Shown here one piece after another: positions 25,781-38,423 of a stretch of 64,000 nucleotides of DNA; the stretch's first letter is position 1, and each line of letters begins with the position of its first letter. The notes below the pieces were generated by a model. The model ran no database searches. It worked only from the letters and a program-made list of their open reading frames with translations, and was not told where the DNA came from. Origin of the DNA: Varroa destructor (taxonomy: Eukaryota > Arthropoda > Arachnida > Mesostigmata > Varroidae); the NCBI RefSeq assembly GCF_002443255.2, contig NW_019211458.1, forward strand, positions 9,329,364 through 9,393,363. Reading direction: 5' to 3'. A program made the position numbers and the translations under genes.

Positions 25781-26807
25781 CACCGGGCAATTCTGACATA
25801 TGTAACTGTCGGGAAAAGATAAAGACCACCTAACAGGTGGTCATCGATATCAGCCAAACTGGAACTAATTTTGCCGATCGTTTGCGAGACAGAGAAGGCA
25901 AGGGCAAGTATGGTACTGGTGTGAGCAGGCGTGAGTGCATAGAGAACAAAAAACAATTGACACTCACTGAAGAAGCCTGTGAGTGCATATAGACAAGGCG
26001 AAGTGCGGCCGTTACAGGGGTATAATGTATGAAGAGCTAATGTTAGAAGCAATAGCTACTGAGTGTAAGTTAATAGTGAACGTAATAAGGATTTTATCTC
26101 ACGTTGTGTGGCTACATCTGTAAATGCTGATCTTGTTGTGTCTTGTGCCTTCTCATGCAAGACGCCTATAACGTATACTAATTAATTGTAGCATCGTTGG
26201 GGTAATCGTGGAGAATGGCTTTGGTAAGAACACCAGTGTCCGACGATTTCGTTGCTTGCTAGCTAGCTCAGTGATATAATCTAAATCGAAAATGTAGCGT
26301 TTGTCCTCCGTTTTGTTCAGCTGTGGTCTTAGAGATGAGGATCCGCTAGCATTTCTTAAAAATTGATCTTCTAATGTATAGCAACGCTCATTTGCGCCAA
26401 CACATTTCTATACGTACACAAAACTTTTGATAGGCGTCTTTCCATGTTCACCGGCCGTAGATTTTGCACCTACATTATAATTTCGATTATCCCTTTAATT
26501 TCCCTTTGCAAAACTCTTGCTCTAACGGAAGCTGACAGAGCGCAGCTGGTCCTGCGATAATAGGTCCAGTAGCACGTATTTAATGAGTGCTTTCCAGCCC
26601 TAAAAACAAAATTTAGTTCAAATAGCAGCATTCACACAGCCGGACACGAGTTCGGCATGTGTTTGTATCGGCATGTACGTGCGCGTTAACATTGCGGGTA
26701 GTGTATCATACCGTATCGCTGTTACTTTATAGGCTAATTATGTGAACATATGTGTAGAGTAATCTCATTGCAACTATTGTATATACCATAAATAAATATA
26801 AGTATAT

Positions 26808-26824
26808 TATATATATATATATAT
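26808..26824. repeat. AT dinucleotide microsatellite
   Basis: About eight AT units between AGTATAT and TCGTATAAAAG. Confidence 0.9.
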
Positions 26825-29443
26825 TCGTATAAAAGAATAGCAACGACAAAATCGATGGTAGATATAATATGTCATACGTCTAAGTATACCTAAATGGAAA
26901 CAAACTTGACATATAGTAATGTATAAATATCCCGACCTGTTATCTCATTAGCTTCTCACGAACGAGATAAACTCTTTATCTAATCTATAGGATAATGCAA
27001 AAGTGATTATCCTACCAAAATGGCCTTTACGTATATTTGGCTTTGGCGAAATGTTTATGTCGGATAAAAGCTCATTAACAAATGCTCATCGGCCAACATA
27101 TTATAAAATTTGGGTTTGACCAGCGACCATTACGTGACATGAGAGCCTTCTCTTATTTGTTCTCGTTGCAGATAGGGCAGAAATATTAGGTCAAAGGGCA
27201 TTGCCATATAGACTAGAATAAATGTGTCCGCATTAGAACGGAACGATTCGACGATTTACTTATTTCGTTCATTTCTTGCAAGACCAACTTTAAGAGAACG
27301 AACACGTGGATATCCTTAACTTCACTTTAAAGTATAAGTTAGGTAGGTCACGGCACCGTACGCTGGCTGTTTATTTAGTAGTTTGCGCATGTACTTATCA
27401 GTATTGCAGTTGTGTTGTATTGCATAGTAAAGACAATCCAAAACAAGTCTCAGCAATCTATGTATTAGGTGGAAACCTGAGGCCACACCCTGTTCATAAA
27501 AATGTTGATGTTATATATGGATTTTGCTAAAGGTCAGAAGCGGTTCTTCTGGTTAGTGCATCGTAAAATTGCCGAGCTCAGTACATAGCCAAAAGTTTTA
27601 AGCGGCTGCTTTACACCAATGATCCGGGATTTACATAAATAATGCAAATATTATTATCATCTATAGAGTATCAATGTAACTTGGGTACCTCACCCAAATA
27701 TTAGCTATGGCATTTCAGATTTGGCCCGCGTCGCTAATCTATAATAAAATGAAACGAAGAAAATCATTAGAGGATCTAACTAGGATTCCATAACCTAGGA
27801 TAAGAGATAGATATTTAATGTTGAATATGTGGATGATCGTAACTAGCCAGTTTAGGTTCTAAAAAATATATCCGTATTATAGTTAAGATAATTAATCATC
27901 AATTGAACAGTGTCGGTCTTCACGTGGTGTGGCATTCATATATCTCAACATATATACACAAATATAACGTTGAGGAACTTGAAAATAAAGGAGGATCCTA
28001 AAGAACGAAATGGCAAGCCGCCCTGTGGTTTGGTCATTACTAGGACCATTAATACCCATATGATTTCTCAACATTTACGCAGAAAGCCGAATGTGGCTAG
28101 TGCAAGCCCCCGGCGCCTCCTTCAGTCGCACTTCATTGTAACGGCAAAAGAAGTTTAATCTAACAAAAAAACACTGTCTAGCGAAGATCATAGAAAGATT
28201 TTTTTGTTTTCTTTCATCTCAGTTATGTACCTCCCGAACCCGTCCACGCTATTTCGACACTTTTTTCCCATTGCACTACAGGCTTCATCAATATCAGGAC
28301 CAGTAGAAATCAGCTCACCTGATCTCGACTATATAGCATCGGTAGTACTATTAGCAGTATATTATTGAAAGTGGAAGTTTTCGAAAGTTATTGACTAAGC
28401 AACATTAATTTGATTATGGATTATTAATGGATGATTAGGGCATCTTCTTTAAAAAGGTAAAACCTTTGTCCCGTGCTTTCTCTGTATGTACACACTGAGA
28501 AGCGAATTTCCCTGAAGGATACATCCGTTAGTATTGCTACCGGTTTTTCATACAGTTGTTATTTGAGTGCTCTGCATAAACGATATAGAAGGCGACACAA
28601 AGACGTTGCAACTTTCTCATAATTAATGTTTTTCTATACATTGTATGCTGAAACGCGATACCTATACGACCAACTCAGGCCCATCTATGCATAATTTTAC
28701 AGGAGAGGATCAAAGCAATTTAGATGGTTTGACTGTTGATTCCAACTGCTCTCTGTGTCACGCTCCGTTTGGCTAACTCAATCAATTTGTGTTGTCCTTT
28801 CTCTTCTTAGACTTATCTCCTTTTTCCCTAATCGATTACCCCTTTCGTCCTTGCGTTTCTTTGCGCACTTCTGCTCGATCGAACACCCGATAATCTATAA
28901 CTGCACACACATATTCGAATTTAGAATGGCATAAAATAACGTCCTCACTCGAACGTTCGACACTCCTTATAAATATTAATATAATATTATATTAAATTAT
29001 AGCAATAATATTAAACGTGGTCGTTCTTTTCTCTTATTGGATATATTACTTCACGGATTATTATTACGGAAATTATTATATTACGGAAAATATAGCAGTG
29101 TTTGTTCCACTATTACATCTGAACTAATGTACATCGAGCAAAATGCGTGAGCGCATTATAAAATACAAAAAAATTCAGGGTAGTTATTCAGGCAACAATC
29201 CGCTGCGAATGTCACTACTAAGGCTTTGCTGTTTGTGATTCCTTTTCGTAAATAAGCCTAAGGGCACATCTTCACATAGCGATAGTGGGAACACTCAGGT
29301 TACTTAGTTCTGACTTAACACAGGCCTGCCCTGAAGATGATTGATGCTAACGAATTCATCTCAACTCAGCAAATGCTAGGTCCTCATATTGCAATTGTAT
29401 ATTCTTGTACACTGCTAAGCAAGCTAGCAGTACGTAAAATGAT

Positions 29444-29463
29444 AAAAAAAAAGAAAAAAAAAA
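29444..29463 (+). repeat. A-rich tract
   Basis: Nine A, one G and ten A in a row. Low complexity, with no retrocopy signature beside it. Confidence 0.9.
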
Positions 29464-29815
29464 CTGGCTATCGTATTAGATATGTACATAAAGGCTTTTT
29501 TATTTTGTATTTCTAACTACTGTAAAGTATGAGCAGAGTAGAGTCAGAGGACCATCCTATTTACAATCCGATGCAACGAAGGTTCTTCTTTGCATATAGG
29601 CACATTTTTTTACTTACTACGCTTAAGCAAATAGTCACCTGCTTATAGAAGCCTATCGTTTTGGCAACGACAATACGGTTCGAGACGATTCAATGTACGA
29701 GTAATTCGTCAATCGTCCGTAAGCAACAACGACACTAACTAAAAACACTTTGTTTATGTGAATTTCCTTATTTTGTCCTTAATCAGCGTTGAAAATCGAT
29801 TGCGCATAAACATAT

Positions 29816-29866
29816 AAATAAATAAATTATTATTATAAAATAAATAAATTATTAGTATAAAATAGT
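29816..29866. repeat. 22-bp tandem duplication, AT-only
   Basis: The block around AATAAATTATTA recurs with a 22-base period (AATAAATT at 29821 and again at 29843), with a single T/G difference in the aligned copies. About 2.3 copies in total. Confidence 0.8.
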
Positions 29867-30779
29867 AACGTTGACACTTTTAGCATCAACATTATCAAGT
29901 ACGATAGCCACCAGCCGATCATTATTGTATATAAGTCCACTGTGGCGCAGATCCGCTATTGGCAGATGCTGTTAGTACAACAATTGCCGTTTATATGCAG
30001 TTCGATAGATTCACGTACCCTAGCAGACGACGGCGAGTTAATTTAAATTCTCACCTCGTTCTTAAGGGCCAAAAATAGGTCGGAAATATTAACATATATT
30101 ACTGGTTTTGCAGTATCCTTTTTTGTTGACTGAACATGCGATAAATTATAGTAAGCGGTTGAATTTGAACCTCATTTGCTATAGTTGCAAAAAATAGGAC
30201 ACTAAATGTATGTGTAGCATAGTACAGTTGCGAGTCGTAGTAACTTGAACGACGTTTCGTTATTTTTTCTAGGTTCTACTCTAATGTTGAGCATATTTAT
30301 ATCACTACAAGTGAGTGATTAAGCAGATATCAGCATATTGAGACTGGGATAAATGAAAAGCTCCTGGTCTGATAGCAACATCAGCTGGTAATCGCTTTGT
30401 ATCAATCTGAGGATTGGTCCTACTATATCTGTTTATAATTCCTGGAGGTACCATTGGAGCGCGTACGTGAGTAAGTGCCAGGCATCGACGTCAAACACAT
30501 CTATTGTGACCATGCTTGCTGCAATCTAAAAGAACCGTGAAAGATGATTTTTTTTCTACGTTACAACAAGTTATAAGGAACGTGTCTATACTGACGAAAA
30601 CAGGTCCGCAGGAAACAGATTCCGGGCTTCCGCATGCAAGATGGCCGCTAACACCGAATTACTGTTAGTATTCACGGAATTTTAAATCACTCCAGCATCG
30701 TGCGCTTGTAGTGGCTGACAGCGAAGGTGATGTTTTTTTGCCAGGTACCATTCAGCATCTTGGGCAATTTATGGCGCTG

Positions 30780-33000
30780 TTTCGATCACTCAGGAGAATA
30801 ATTTACTTCCTAATTTGCTTCCTTGAGCTCGTATAGTTCAAAATAAAATGTTGCCAAGTGGTAAGTGACAATTAGCGTCAGCCTGAAGCTGCACCATAGT
30901 CGCAGCGGGTCTCTATCTAAACAGTTGTAAAAGCGTATACATATATAAACACGAGTCGTACCTTTTCCAGACCGCAGGGGCGAGGACACGGGAACTTGTT
31001 TCACGCGCTTCCACAGCCTCGTATGTATATATTCAACTGCGGATCGTGCATTGTCGGCCCCTTCCTTTTTTAACAAGCTATAGTTTGTTATCACTTAAAA
31101 ATATTAAATGGTATAAGGGGGTCAGTTGGCAAGCAATGGAACAGAATGGGTCGTACCAGTGCAGCGTTGAGAGGAAACGAATTGATCTGAAAATCAAGTT
31201 AATTTCTTTTTTGAGAATTGTTTCAATACCAGCAGCTAAAGGACAAAGAAAAATAACAGTTCTATTGATGTCTAAAGAATTACGTGGGCTCGGGCAATGA
31301 TTTGTGAGGGGTTCTCAATTAGGAGCATGCGGCAGGAAAGAGAAGTAAATGACAATGATTATGATAAGGAACAAACGAAGGCTGACAGAGAACGCCATCG
31401 TGCTGACTAGATGTGTGTAGAAACTCTTTTCCTGGGACTGAGTAGGACCAATGAGGGTGAGGGGAGAAATAATGATCCGAACTTATCCACGCTGCCGTTC
31501 GCGTCGCCCATTGAGTTTTAGTCCGGTAGTCTGCAACGCAAGCGGCCGCCAGTTAGGTGACGAGATCAGCGGTGGCTGGCTGATTCCAGCTGCTGTGACG
31601 GCGACTACTGGCTTTGAGGTACCAAGATTTACGCGAAGATGTGTACATTAAATCACAGGAGCAGCGACATGAGCGAACGATATATTTTGCAATTAGGCGC
31701 CGCATGGCAAACAAGTTTCGAGAATTATATAAAGGTAACAAGAAAAAAGGGAACGACAGCGAAGGTAGACCACCATTGAGAATTTGCTACGAATACATGT
31801 AGATCCTGATCAACGACAACGCTAGCGGGGATGACATAATGGTGGCAAAGAAGTGGCATGCCGAACAGTGAAACCACAACCGTAATGTTATTAGTGCCCT
31901 AAATCGAAAAATATTTTCGCCGAGATCAATATTTATATGGCCACCAGCAAACGACAGGTTCAACAATAGATGGATCGGCGTCGATAACATCAACTCTGAG
32001 ACACCGGCCTACTTGGCCATAGGCTTAATGAAACTGAATCATAAATGTTTGCTGTTGCTGTTTATTGTTGCTTGTAGTGATCGACATTACTGAATCTGCC
32101 ATATAAAAATGGGCGAACAAGCAGTATTTTAATCTGAGGCAATACGACGACATATCTTCGCCTTCGACCATACAGAAGAACTAATATCTAATTTTCCATG
32201 ACTTTGCAATCAATAATGAAAGTTGTACTTGGGCACCGAAGTTATTAACGTAGCGACACTAACGCTGAATCACAGTGACTTAAAGTTATCATTTTCGATA
32301 TAATTAGGGGAGCCTGTAATGGATTTGACATTATTAGGTCGTTTTACGTTATACTAAAAAGACTATAATTGAGGTCACATACCTAGTTGTATCATTAAAC
32401 CCTAGAAAGAGGTATTAGTACCTCTCAGTCCCTAGAATTCGCTTGTCTATGGCCGGCCAAAGTTTAATGGCTCTTTTTTATAAAGTCGATTATGACAGTG
32501 CCTCCCTTTCTCTTTTTACAGAATAACTTCTCTCCGCCGCGTACCTGTGTAGTCTTTGTCTTTAAACCGCATATTCATATATATATATCTATATATATAT
32601 GTATCTATATGCGCACATACGGGATTGAACACGTCAAAGTTAAGCTAAGCTATTGTTTGAACATCAAGCGTCACGCGATACAAAAGAGCTCTCAGAGAAC
32701 ATCGGGTGGAGAGGACAGCGCCTGCGGCGTAGGTCAATGTAGATGGCGACCGACATAGTTTGCACTTTAGGCAGAGATTCTTTTCAGCTACAACCCATCC
32801 TTCCCAAAGCTTATTTTCGTTACCTTTGTCGACGCGACCAGATTCATACGCTCTATACGAACCGACAAACAGATGGTCATTCGCTGGCTGGGCTGCAACA
32901 GCTGTTACTCTACGACGCTTTGACAACGCTGGTATAGGGTTCGCGAAGACGTGTAATAGCAAATCTTATTTGGGACGCTTGAGAGGTACTGCCACAAGAC
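30780..33000. other. Mixed composition, no supported gene
   Basis: Overlapping frames of 60-105 codons on both strands, unrecognised. A short hydrophilic frame starting at ATG 31327 (27 codons, rich in Asp, Glu, Arg, Asn) looks protein-like but is too short to support. An interrupted AT microsatellite lies at 32577-32610. Confidence 0.5.
32577..32610. repeat. Interrupted AT microsatellite
   Basis: AT runs broken by CT and GT steps (…ATCTATAT…ATGTATCTATAT). Read directly. Confidence 0.9.
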
Positions 33001-33860
33001 AAATGGTGATGAACTGACGACGGACCGATACGAACACTCACTATAACCATTAACGCGCCTGGCTATGCGTTCCAATAGATGATGAGTCATCCTCGAAAAA
33101 TGCCTCTCTTACAAGCCGCCAGTCCGTCCCGAACACAACTCTGACTTTGCCAAGAAGCTATTCTATTCTTTTGCAGCACCGGGACACACTAGCGAACTGC
33201 CTTTTTGTTTCCCTTCTTATCCTTGTTCCTGTTCTGTGCATCATCTCTGCATACACAGCATTCACTTACTTTACTCCTCCATACTATCATCTTTTCGATG
33301 CCTGCGTTTCCTATATGCATGCCTCATCTTTTCCGTGCTCTCGAAGCTCATACTGGATCTTCTCACATCGAACCGCTTGCCAGAACGAACGAATAGGAAA
33401 TAGGGTCAACCGAAAGCTGGCTGTCACATGTCCTATGTCCGGTGTTTCTTTCTTCTAAAAAGGAGAGAAAGGCAAGTAAGGTGTTGACAGAGGTGAAGGA
33501 CGCTTGGGGAACTAAGAAGAAGAGTGGCTGAAGGCACCAGTGACAGCGGCTGCGGATGGGCTGGCAACCGCTGATCTCGTTTCGGCGGTGCTACAGCCAC
33601 CCTTGCCGCAGGCCGCTGAAATTGTGCCTCAATGAGGAAAACGTGATAGTGGATAAATATGAAGGTGCGAGAGTAATAGGAAGAAGAACTCATAAGAGAA
33701 AGAGAGGCAACGGCGAAGTGCGTTTATATGAGAGGGAGAGCAAGGGAAACAGGACGAATACTCAATCAGTTTACGAGAGCTGGGGCGGCTCAGAGGAAAG
33801 GGAAGAAACGACGATGATTTCAGAAGTAGATGAATACGTTAGTCAAGAATAGCGGGTAGT
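33000..33860. other. Small ORF-rich island 5
   Basis: Overlapping frames of 63-103 codons on both strands (for example 33147-33458 + and 33556-33852 +; 33433-33693 -). The left part is T/C-rich and the right part A/G-rich on the + strand, a strand asymmetry that by itself yields hydrophobic, then charged, translations. No family was recognised. Confidence 0.45.
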
Positions 33861-34062
33861 TGAGAGCGGCATACAGCATGTAGAAGTATGAAACAGTTTT
33901 TATTTATGGCATTTTCGCATTTACCTCAGATTTTCAAGTCACCTTGTGCTTACTCATATGAAATGGGCAAGACACTACAGACTAAATGGTCCATTCCCCA
34001 AGTATACATGCTTAATGTATATTATTACTTATTAGTTATCTGACATCGGTTTGCTTTAATCA

Positions 34063-34407
34063 ATGAAGCAGGTCGAGCCCAGAAAGGACACAGAGTTAAA
34101 AAAAAACGGAAAACTAATGATCACGGATGACACCGCCACCGAAAGTTCGATGAACATCAACGGGACGTCTAGTGTGTTAGCTAAATGTAGAAAATTGCCT
34201 CTGTACCTGGCAGTAGCAGCCCCAACTGTGGGATTAGCAGTTGCATTGTCGTCCCGTCGGCTGATCGTTCGATCTCGTTGTCAATATAAGCGTTTCCCTA
34301 AAATGCCATTTTGGCGGTTATTTTTATTTTCTAATAGACCTTTTATAATAGCTACACAAAGGCTGCAATGCTTTTCGATTCATACTCCAATGGTCCACCG
34401 TATTTAG
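34063..34407 (+). CDS. Candidate ORF, possible single-pass membrane protein
   Basis: From ATG at 34063, 114 codons. Residues 1-45 are hydrophilic with Lys/Glu/Asp/Thr/Ser and one NGTS sequon (about residues 33-36). Residues of about 46-62 are hydrophobic (Leu, Ala, Val, Pro, Gly), followed by SRR and a basic stretch, so an N-terminal cytosolic-type region plus one helix can be drawn. The C-terminal third is mixed and basic. The start context is poor (T at -3). The surroundings are AT-rich, where frames this long are less frequent by chance than in the islands, but no domain is recognised and no splice sites were needed or found. Confidence 0.15.
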   Translation: MKQVEPRKDTELKKNGKLMITDDTATESSMNINGTSSVLAKCRKLPLYLAVAAPTVGLAVALSSRRLIVRSRCQYKRFPKMPFWRLFLFSNRPFIIATQRLQCFSIHTPMVHRI

Positions 34408-34527
34408 CACATCGATGTTTCTTGACCTAGTATGGAGCGTAGGAAGTCCCAAAGAAATAGAGTTAGTTTACAGAGACGTGAACAGTTTTCGCTTTTCTCA
34501 ATATAAGTGTAGAATTCTTTCTTGAAA

Positions 34528-34531
<4 letters not shown>

Positions 34532-34574
<43 letters not shown>
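34532..34574. repeat. AT dinucleotide microsatellite, 43 bp
   Basis: Perfect alternating TA run of about 21 units, one of the two longest simple repeats in the window. A second AT array at 45482-45524 has the same 43-base length. Confidence 0.95.
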
Positions 34575-34576
<2 letters not shown>

Positions 34577-35243
34577 CCGAGACAGGCGCACGATAGCTAT
34601 GCTGAGCGTTAGCAAGGATTGGTGATTTGGATTTAACAAGATAAGAACTGAGAATGCCCGGGGAAAAAACATAAAAAATACTTTTTGGATATTTGTAGCA
34701 GGAATTCAGGCTTTTATGTTTTGTTAATTGCCGACTACTCCCGTTGCGGGTACCTGAAAACGATCTGTCCTTAAAAAACCTTGCATTTACCGTTCATGAT
34801 TAAACAAACATAGAGAAAATTATCTGTTAGAACAGATCAATCAAGGAGGATTGTGCCGCCTGGGAATATCGGTAAGCCGCCATAGAGCACAATAGGTTCT
34901 CAGACACCGCAGTATGCCCTAACTGGGGTACTCGCAAGAACTCCGTAGGAAGGCACTGGGAAGAGATTAATACAGCTGATACCAGTTGCGTCAGATAATG
35001 AGATTGCTTTTTATCGGCGTACTTAAACAGAAGCATTAACAAATAACGAAGTCCAGACAAAAACGCCGCCCTAAAATTGCTAAATATGGAAACGTGAAGT
35101 TGGTTGTACCTCGAAATATATCGATTAGAAACTTCAAAGCATCACGTTCTCACAGAGCATATTTATAGGAATGTGAGGCTGGGCATGCTCTGCCGTGCGT
35201 TTCATTCCGATTGAAAAAAATACGCAGTACAATCGCGCAGAGT

Positions 35244-35283
35244 TTAGAAAAGTAAGTGTTGTGTCCTTAGAAAAATAAGTGTT
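35244..35283. repeat. 23-base-period tandem duplication
   Basis: TTAGAAAAGTAAGTGTT at 35244-35260 recurs with one G/A change at 35267-35283. Two copies only; a local slippage duplication. Confidence 0.8.
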
Positions 35284-35812
35284 ACTGAACGTATATATGT
35301 TTACGATTACAAAGAAGCAAATCACTGATTAATATCGTAATAATTGACTATTTGATTGTATATAAAATGGGCAAGTCTGAGCTGTATCTAACTTGTATAG
35401 GTGGAATGTTCCGCCCTTTCCTTTCTGCACGCATGAATGGGTCTGCGTGGAATAACTTTGACATGAATTTTAAGCCAATGACATGTCACAATGTAACGCT
35501 CTTGTCCAAATTTTGCCTAACTGTTACAAATGATACTGCTAGTCAAAGTTACCTCTGAGACTTGAGGCACTTATCAACTAGATAGCAAACGATTCAATAT
35601 GGCAGGTGCATAGCAGAGGAAATAATTATATTTAGCAACAGTTTGTATTGATGTAGCAATAATTTCGAACTTTAGTTAACTGCAACTACTACTGCTAGGA
35701 ACTATATGGCCCAACATGGCCGACTATTGACGGCTCTTTCACGGCATGGCGTCAACCTTATCAGTGCTACGTTACGAGCCGAATGCGATGACACACGTAG
35801 AAGAGCGCTTGT

Positions 35813-35838
35813 GCGCGCGCGCGCTACTCGTGACGTCA
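35813..35838. promoter_or_regulatory. GC dinucleotide run with CRE-like octamer
   Basis: Six GC units (35813-35824) precede a perfect TGACGTCA (35831-35838), the CREB/ATF consensus. A YY1-like ATGGCC core lies about 120 bases upstream in CCAACATGGCCGAC. An 8-mer is expected roughly once per 64 kb, and a second TGACGTCA occurs at 58908-58915, so occurrence alone is not evidence of function. Confidence 0.2.
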
Positions 35839-37145
35839 TAAATTACAATGAGATTTATCTTGCTTACTGCATCATAAATAATGTACTTTATAACTAGTGC
35901 CCTCTTGAGTATTTGCTCCCAAGTAACAATAATTATTTTTTTAGCCTGTTTACCTTTTAAACATTGCTAGTTCCGTTGACATCAGTCTGAGTAACTTCGA
36001 TCCTACGCTGATTTGAATTTTTCATTGGAAATTATTGTTTACGTGTCAGCATTGACACGCTGAACGTAACAGTATCCATTTGGGTTGACAACTTTTTCCA
36101 GCGTTGCCCGAGCACCATTCCAGGATGCTGACGGTGCGCGTAAATGTTGTTCTGCACAGATAATGCCTTTGAGAAGGCAAAATGGAGTCGTTTCTCTCGC
36201 TCTCTGTATAGAAATTATTGTGTTTTCGATTATTGGCTCTATTTAGTTGTAGGAACCTGCTCTGCGTTGCTCACTGGTTAACTAAGCATAGGGATGGGAA
36301 GCCAAACTGCAAACCGAGATACCGAATTTTCCGAGCGGTCAGCTTTACTGAAATTCAAATACTTTTGCACAGTACTGACATAAACAAAATGTTATGGTTT
36401 ATCAGGAAAATCACGGAATTGCGGAACAAAGGGTTAGTTGCCGAAACACAAAATAAGGGGTTACAATTGTTTTAGATTGCCAGCCCATCGCTATCTTGGA
36501 CCGCCCTGCAAATCGATATGTTAACAGAATTTTGCAGGACCAGCGCGCGAGCTCAGCGAATGCTCACAACATGTAAACATTCCGTCATGGTAATAGTAAA
36601 GATATATTGATTCAATGGGAACTAATTTGTAATCGGAGTATAGATGATATGATTGTGATCTGTGATGACTGATCCTCCATGTTCATTCTGTGATGTATAT
36701 CTTAATAAATCCGATCATGTGTGAATAACGTTTGAACCGAGTTTTGGCGACCATTAGTGCTACCGTAATGTATCGAATTAATAAGTTTGTTGTTACATGC
36801 GCATGAATCGCCTTAATCTGTAAACAAAGCTTTCAGATGCGGCTCAATGTCGCTCGTAGCGCCGTTCGGCTGCAACGGGTTGTCCCGCGGCAAACTAACC
36901 TGGTTGCTTGCAAGCGTATGCCTACATGCTGTATAGCATAGGGTATAATTGCTATCGTAACTTGCTGTATCGTACAGTACAAACCGAAATTTATAGCTAA
37001 GCTCAATGCGAGGCGTGAATTCACCGCATGCGGACTAACGCCCGATCTCCGCTAATCATTACTGTTTCTGTAGAAGCTACTCATTTTTAGCACTAGACGG
37101 AATCTTAGACACGTATGTTTATTACCTTCGTCTACTATCTTGTAG

Positions 37146-37189
37146 AAGCTGAACAGTCAGTGCGAGCTTGTACACTGTACCTTCAGTTG
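37146..37189 (+). other. Candidate 44-bp micro-exon
   Basis: A pyrimidine-rich tract (about 37118-37142) ending in TTGTAG forms a good acceptor. Forty-four bases later TTG/GTAAGTTTTT forms a strong donor. Two of the three frames across the piece are open. GTAAGT is expected about fifteen times per strand in a window this size, so a chance pairing is quite possible. Confidence 0.15.
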
Positions 37190-37583
37190 GTAAGTTTTTG
37201 CCGTTGAAGATTGGTCGTGAGTGTCAAGCGGTTGAAGCGTCTACTGGGCTTGGAACTATAGTAAAACTACATCGTTCGTGTAAAGTGTATCTATTTAGCC
37301 CAATTTTTACTAAAAGAATGTTATTATGTCTATAGATCTGCCCATGATTTGTTTCACCGGAAGATTTATAAAATTAGCTTAGGTCATGTCTACTTTTCTT
37401 ACAATGCCTCTGATAACACTCCATAGCCAAGGTCGCTTCTAATCATAGTAAAAGACGACTATCCGTATCTAGCTGTCAGCCAAGCTAATGATTCCAATAG
37501 AAATCACTGAGCCCCGGTAATGGCGATGCTATTACTATTATCTAGACCTTCTGGAAAGAAGTATCATTGATATCAACATGGCC

Positions 37584-37847
37584 TTAAAGTTCTGTAGGCC
37601 TTAGCCTGCCAGTTAGCTTTGTGCTATCCATCTGTGAGGAATTCCGTCGTATCGTTTTCTCTGACCTTCTCTCAATTGAGGCTGAGACGGTTATATCTGC
37701 CACAAATTGCGCCATAGACATTCGTGTTGGTCTCCATGCTGCTGTTGTGCCCCAATTATTCATGGGCTGTAGGGGCGGCGATGGTATCGTCTGCAATTGT
37801 CTCGATGCAGACGTTGGCTGTGGCTGCGTTATCGTAGTGACAGTGAT
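37584..37847 (-). CDS. Candidate exon, Thr/Gln/Pro-rich start
   Basis: On the minus strand the frame is open for 87 codons from just after a TGA (37848-37850) to TAA at 37584-37586. It has no ATG until well inside, so it would have to be an internal or terminal exon. The first part is Thr/Gln/Pro/Ser-rich with no charge; the second part is mixed and basic, with an ERRSEKTIRRNSS-type phosphorylation-like segment in its second half. A longer + strand frame (37621-38100) covers the same DNA, so one of them is a shadow. No recognised family. Composition only. Confidence 0.13.
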   Translation of the reverse strand: MTVTTITQPQPTSASRQLQTIPSPPLQPMNNWGTTAAWRPTRMSMAQFVADITVSASIERRSEKTIRRNSSQMDSTKLTGRLRPTEL

Positions 37848-38423
37848 TCACCCACATTCTGGTTGTCCTTTTTTCAAGCAGAGACTATTTGTTCCTCAGC
37901 CTCCTAAAGCTCTGTCTGTTGGGGAAGAACAGCAGGCAAGACCGGTCATACATGGTACAGATGCGGCCACCCGTTCGACGGTCTCATTCTCGTCGTTGTC
38001 ATGTACTTTGTCGTTAAGCCTTCTAAGTTGGTTTTCGCCGATTACTGGTTCATCCGTTCGTTCGTTCTCTTCTGTGTCTGCAAGACAGTGGCGGCAGTAG
38101 CAGCTCATTCGCATCTCCTTGCTGGCTCCGTCCTTTTTTCTGGCATTCTCCAGCCTCGCCGTTTGGTGAAACCCTGGACTAAGACCGAGTTGGAATCCTC
38201 GTAGGATGTACGCACCATTCCTCCCGCTATGATATATCATCGTAGGGAGAGCAAAAAGCGGGCTCCTAATGGTTATACTGAGTGGCGGAGCCAGCGCATG
38301 GAGGACCAACAACACGGGAATGGGCAGGCTTTTCGAGGCAATGGAAAGCGGCGGGAAATGACGATATGAGTTTGGCTAGTGCAGGCTAGAGCAGCACGTC
38401 TTTGATTTACGTGCAAGTGAAAG

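Larger units (their letters stand above)
24200..30780. other. Long AT-rich desert
   Basis: The most gene-poor part of the window: frames rarely pass 60-90 codons. It holds an AT microsatellite, an A-rich tract (29444-29463), a 22-bp tandem duplication (29816-29866) and AT-only patches such as about 28970-29015 and 29040-29095. A short GC-rich pocket at 25380-25780 interrupts it. No RNA or transposon was seen. Long intron or intergenic DNA fits. Confidence 0.6.
33860..37560. other. AT-rich non-coding DNA
   Basis: Contains a 43-bp AT microsatellite, a 23-base-period duplication, a GC dinucleotide run beside a perfect CRE-like octamer, and two weak exon candidates, all listed separately. Remaining frames are short and unrecognised. 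Confidence 0.55.

Noticed and set aside
31327..31410. 27-codon hydrophilic ORF (Asp/Glu/Arg/Asn-rich)
   Set aside because: Protein-like but too short, in a purine-rich patch, without splice borders.
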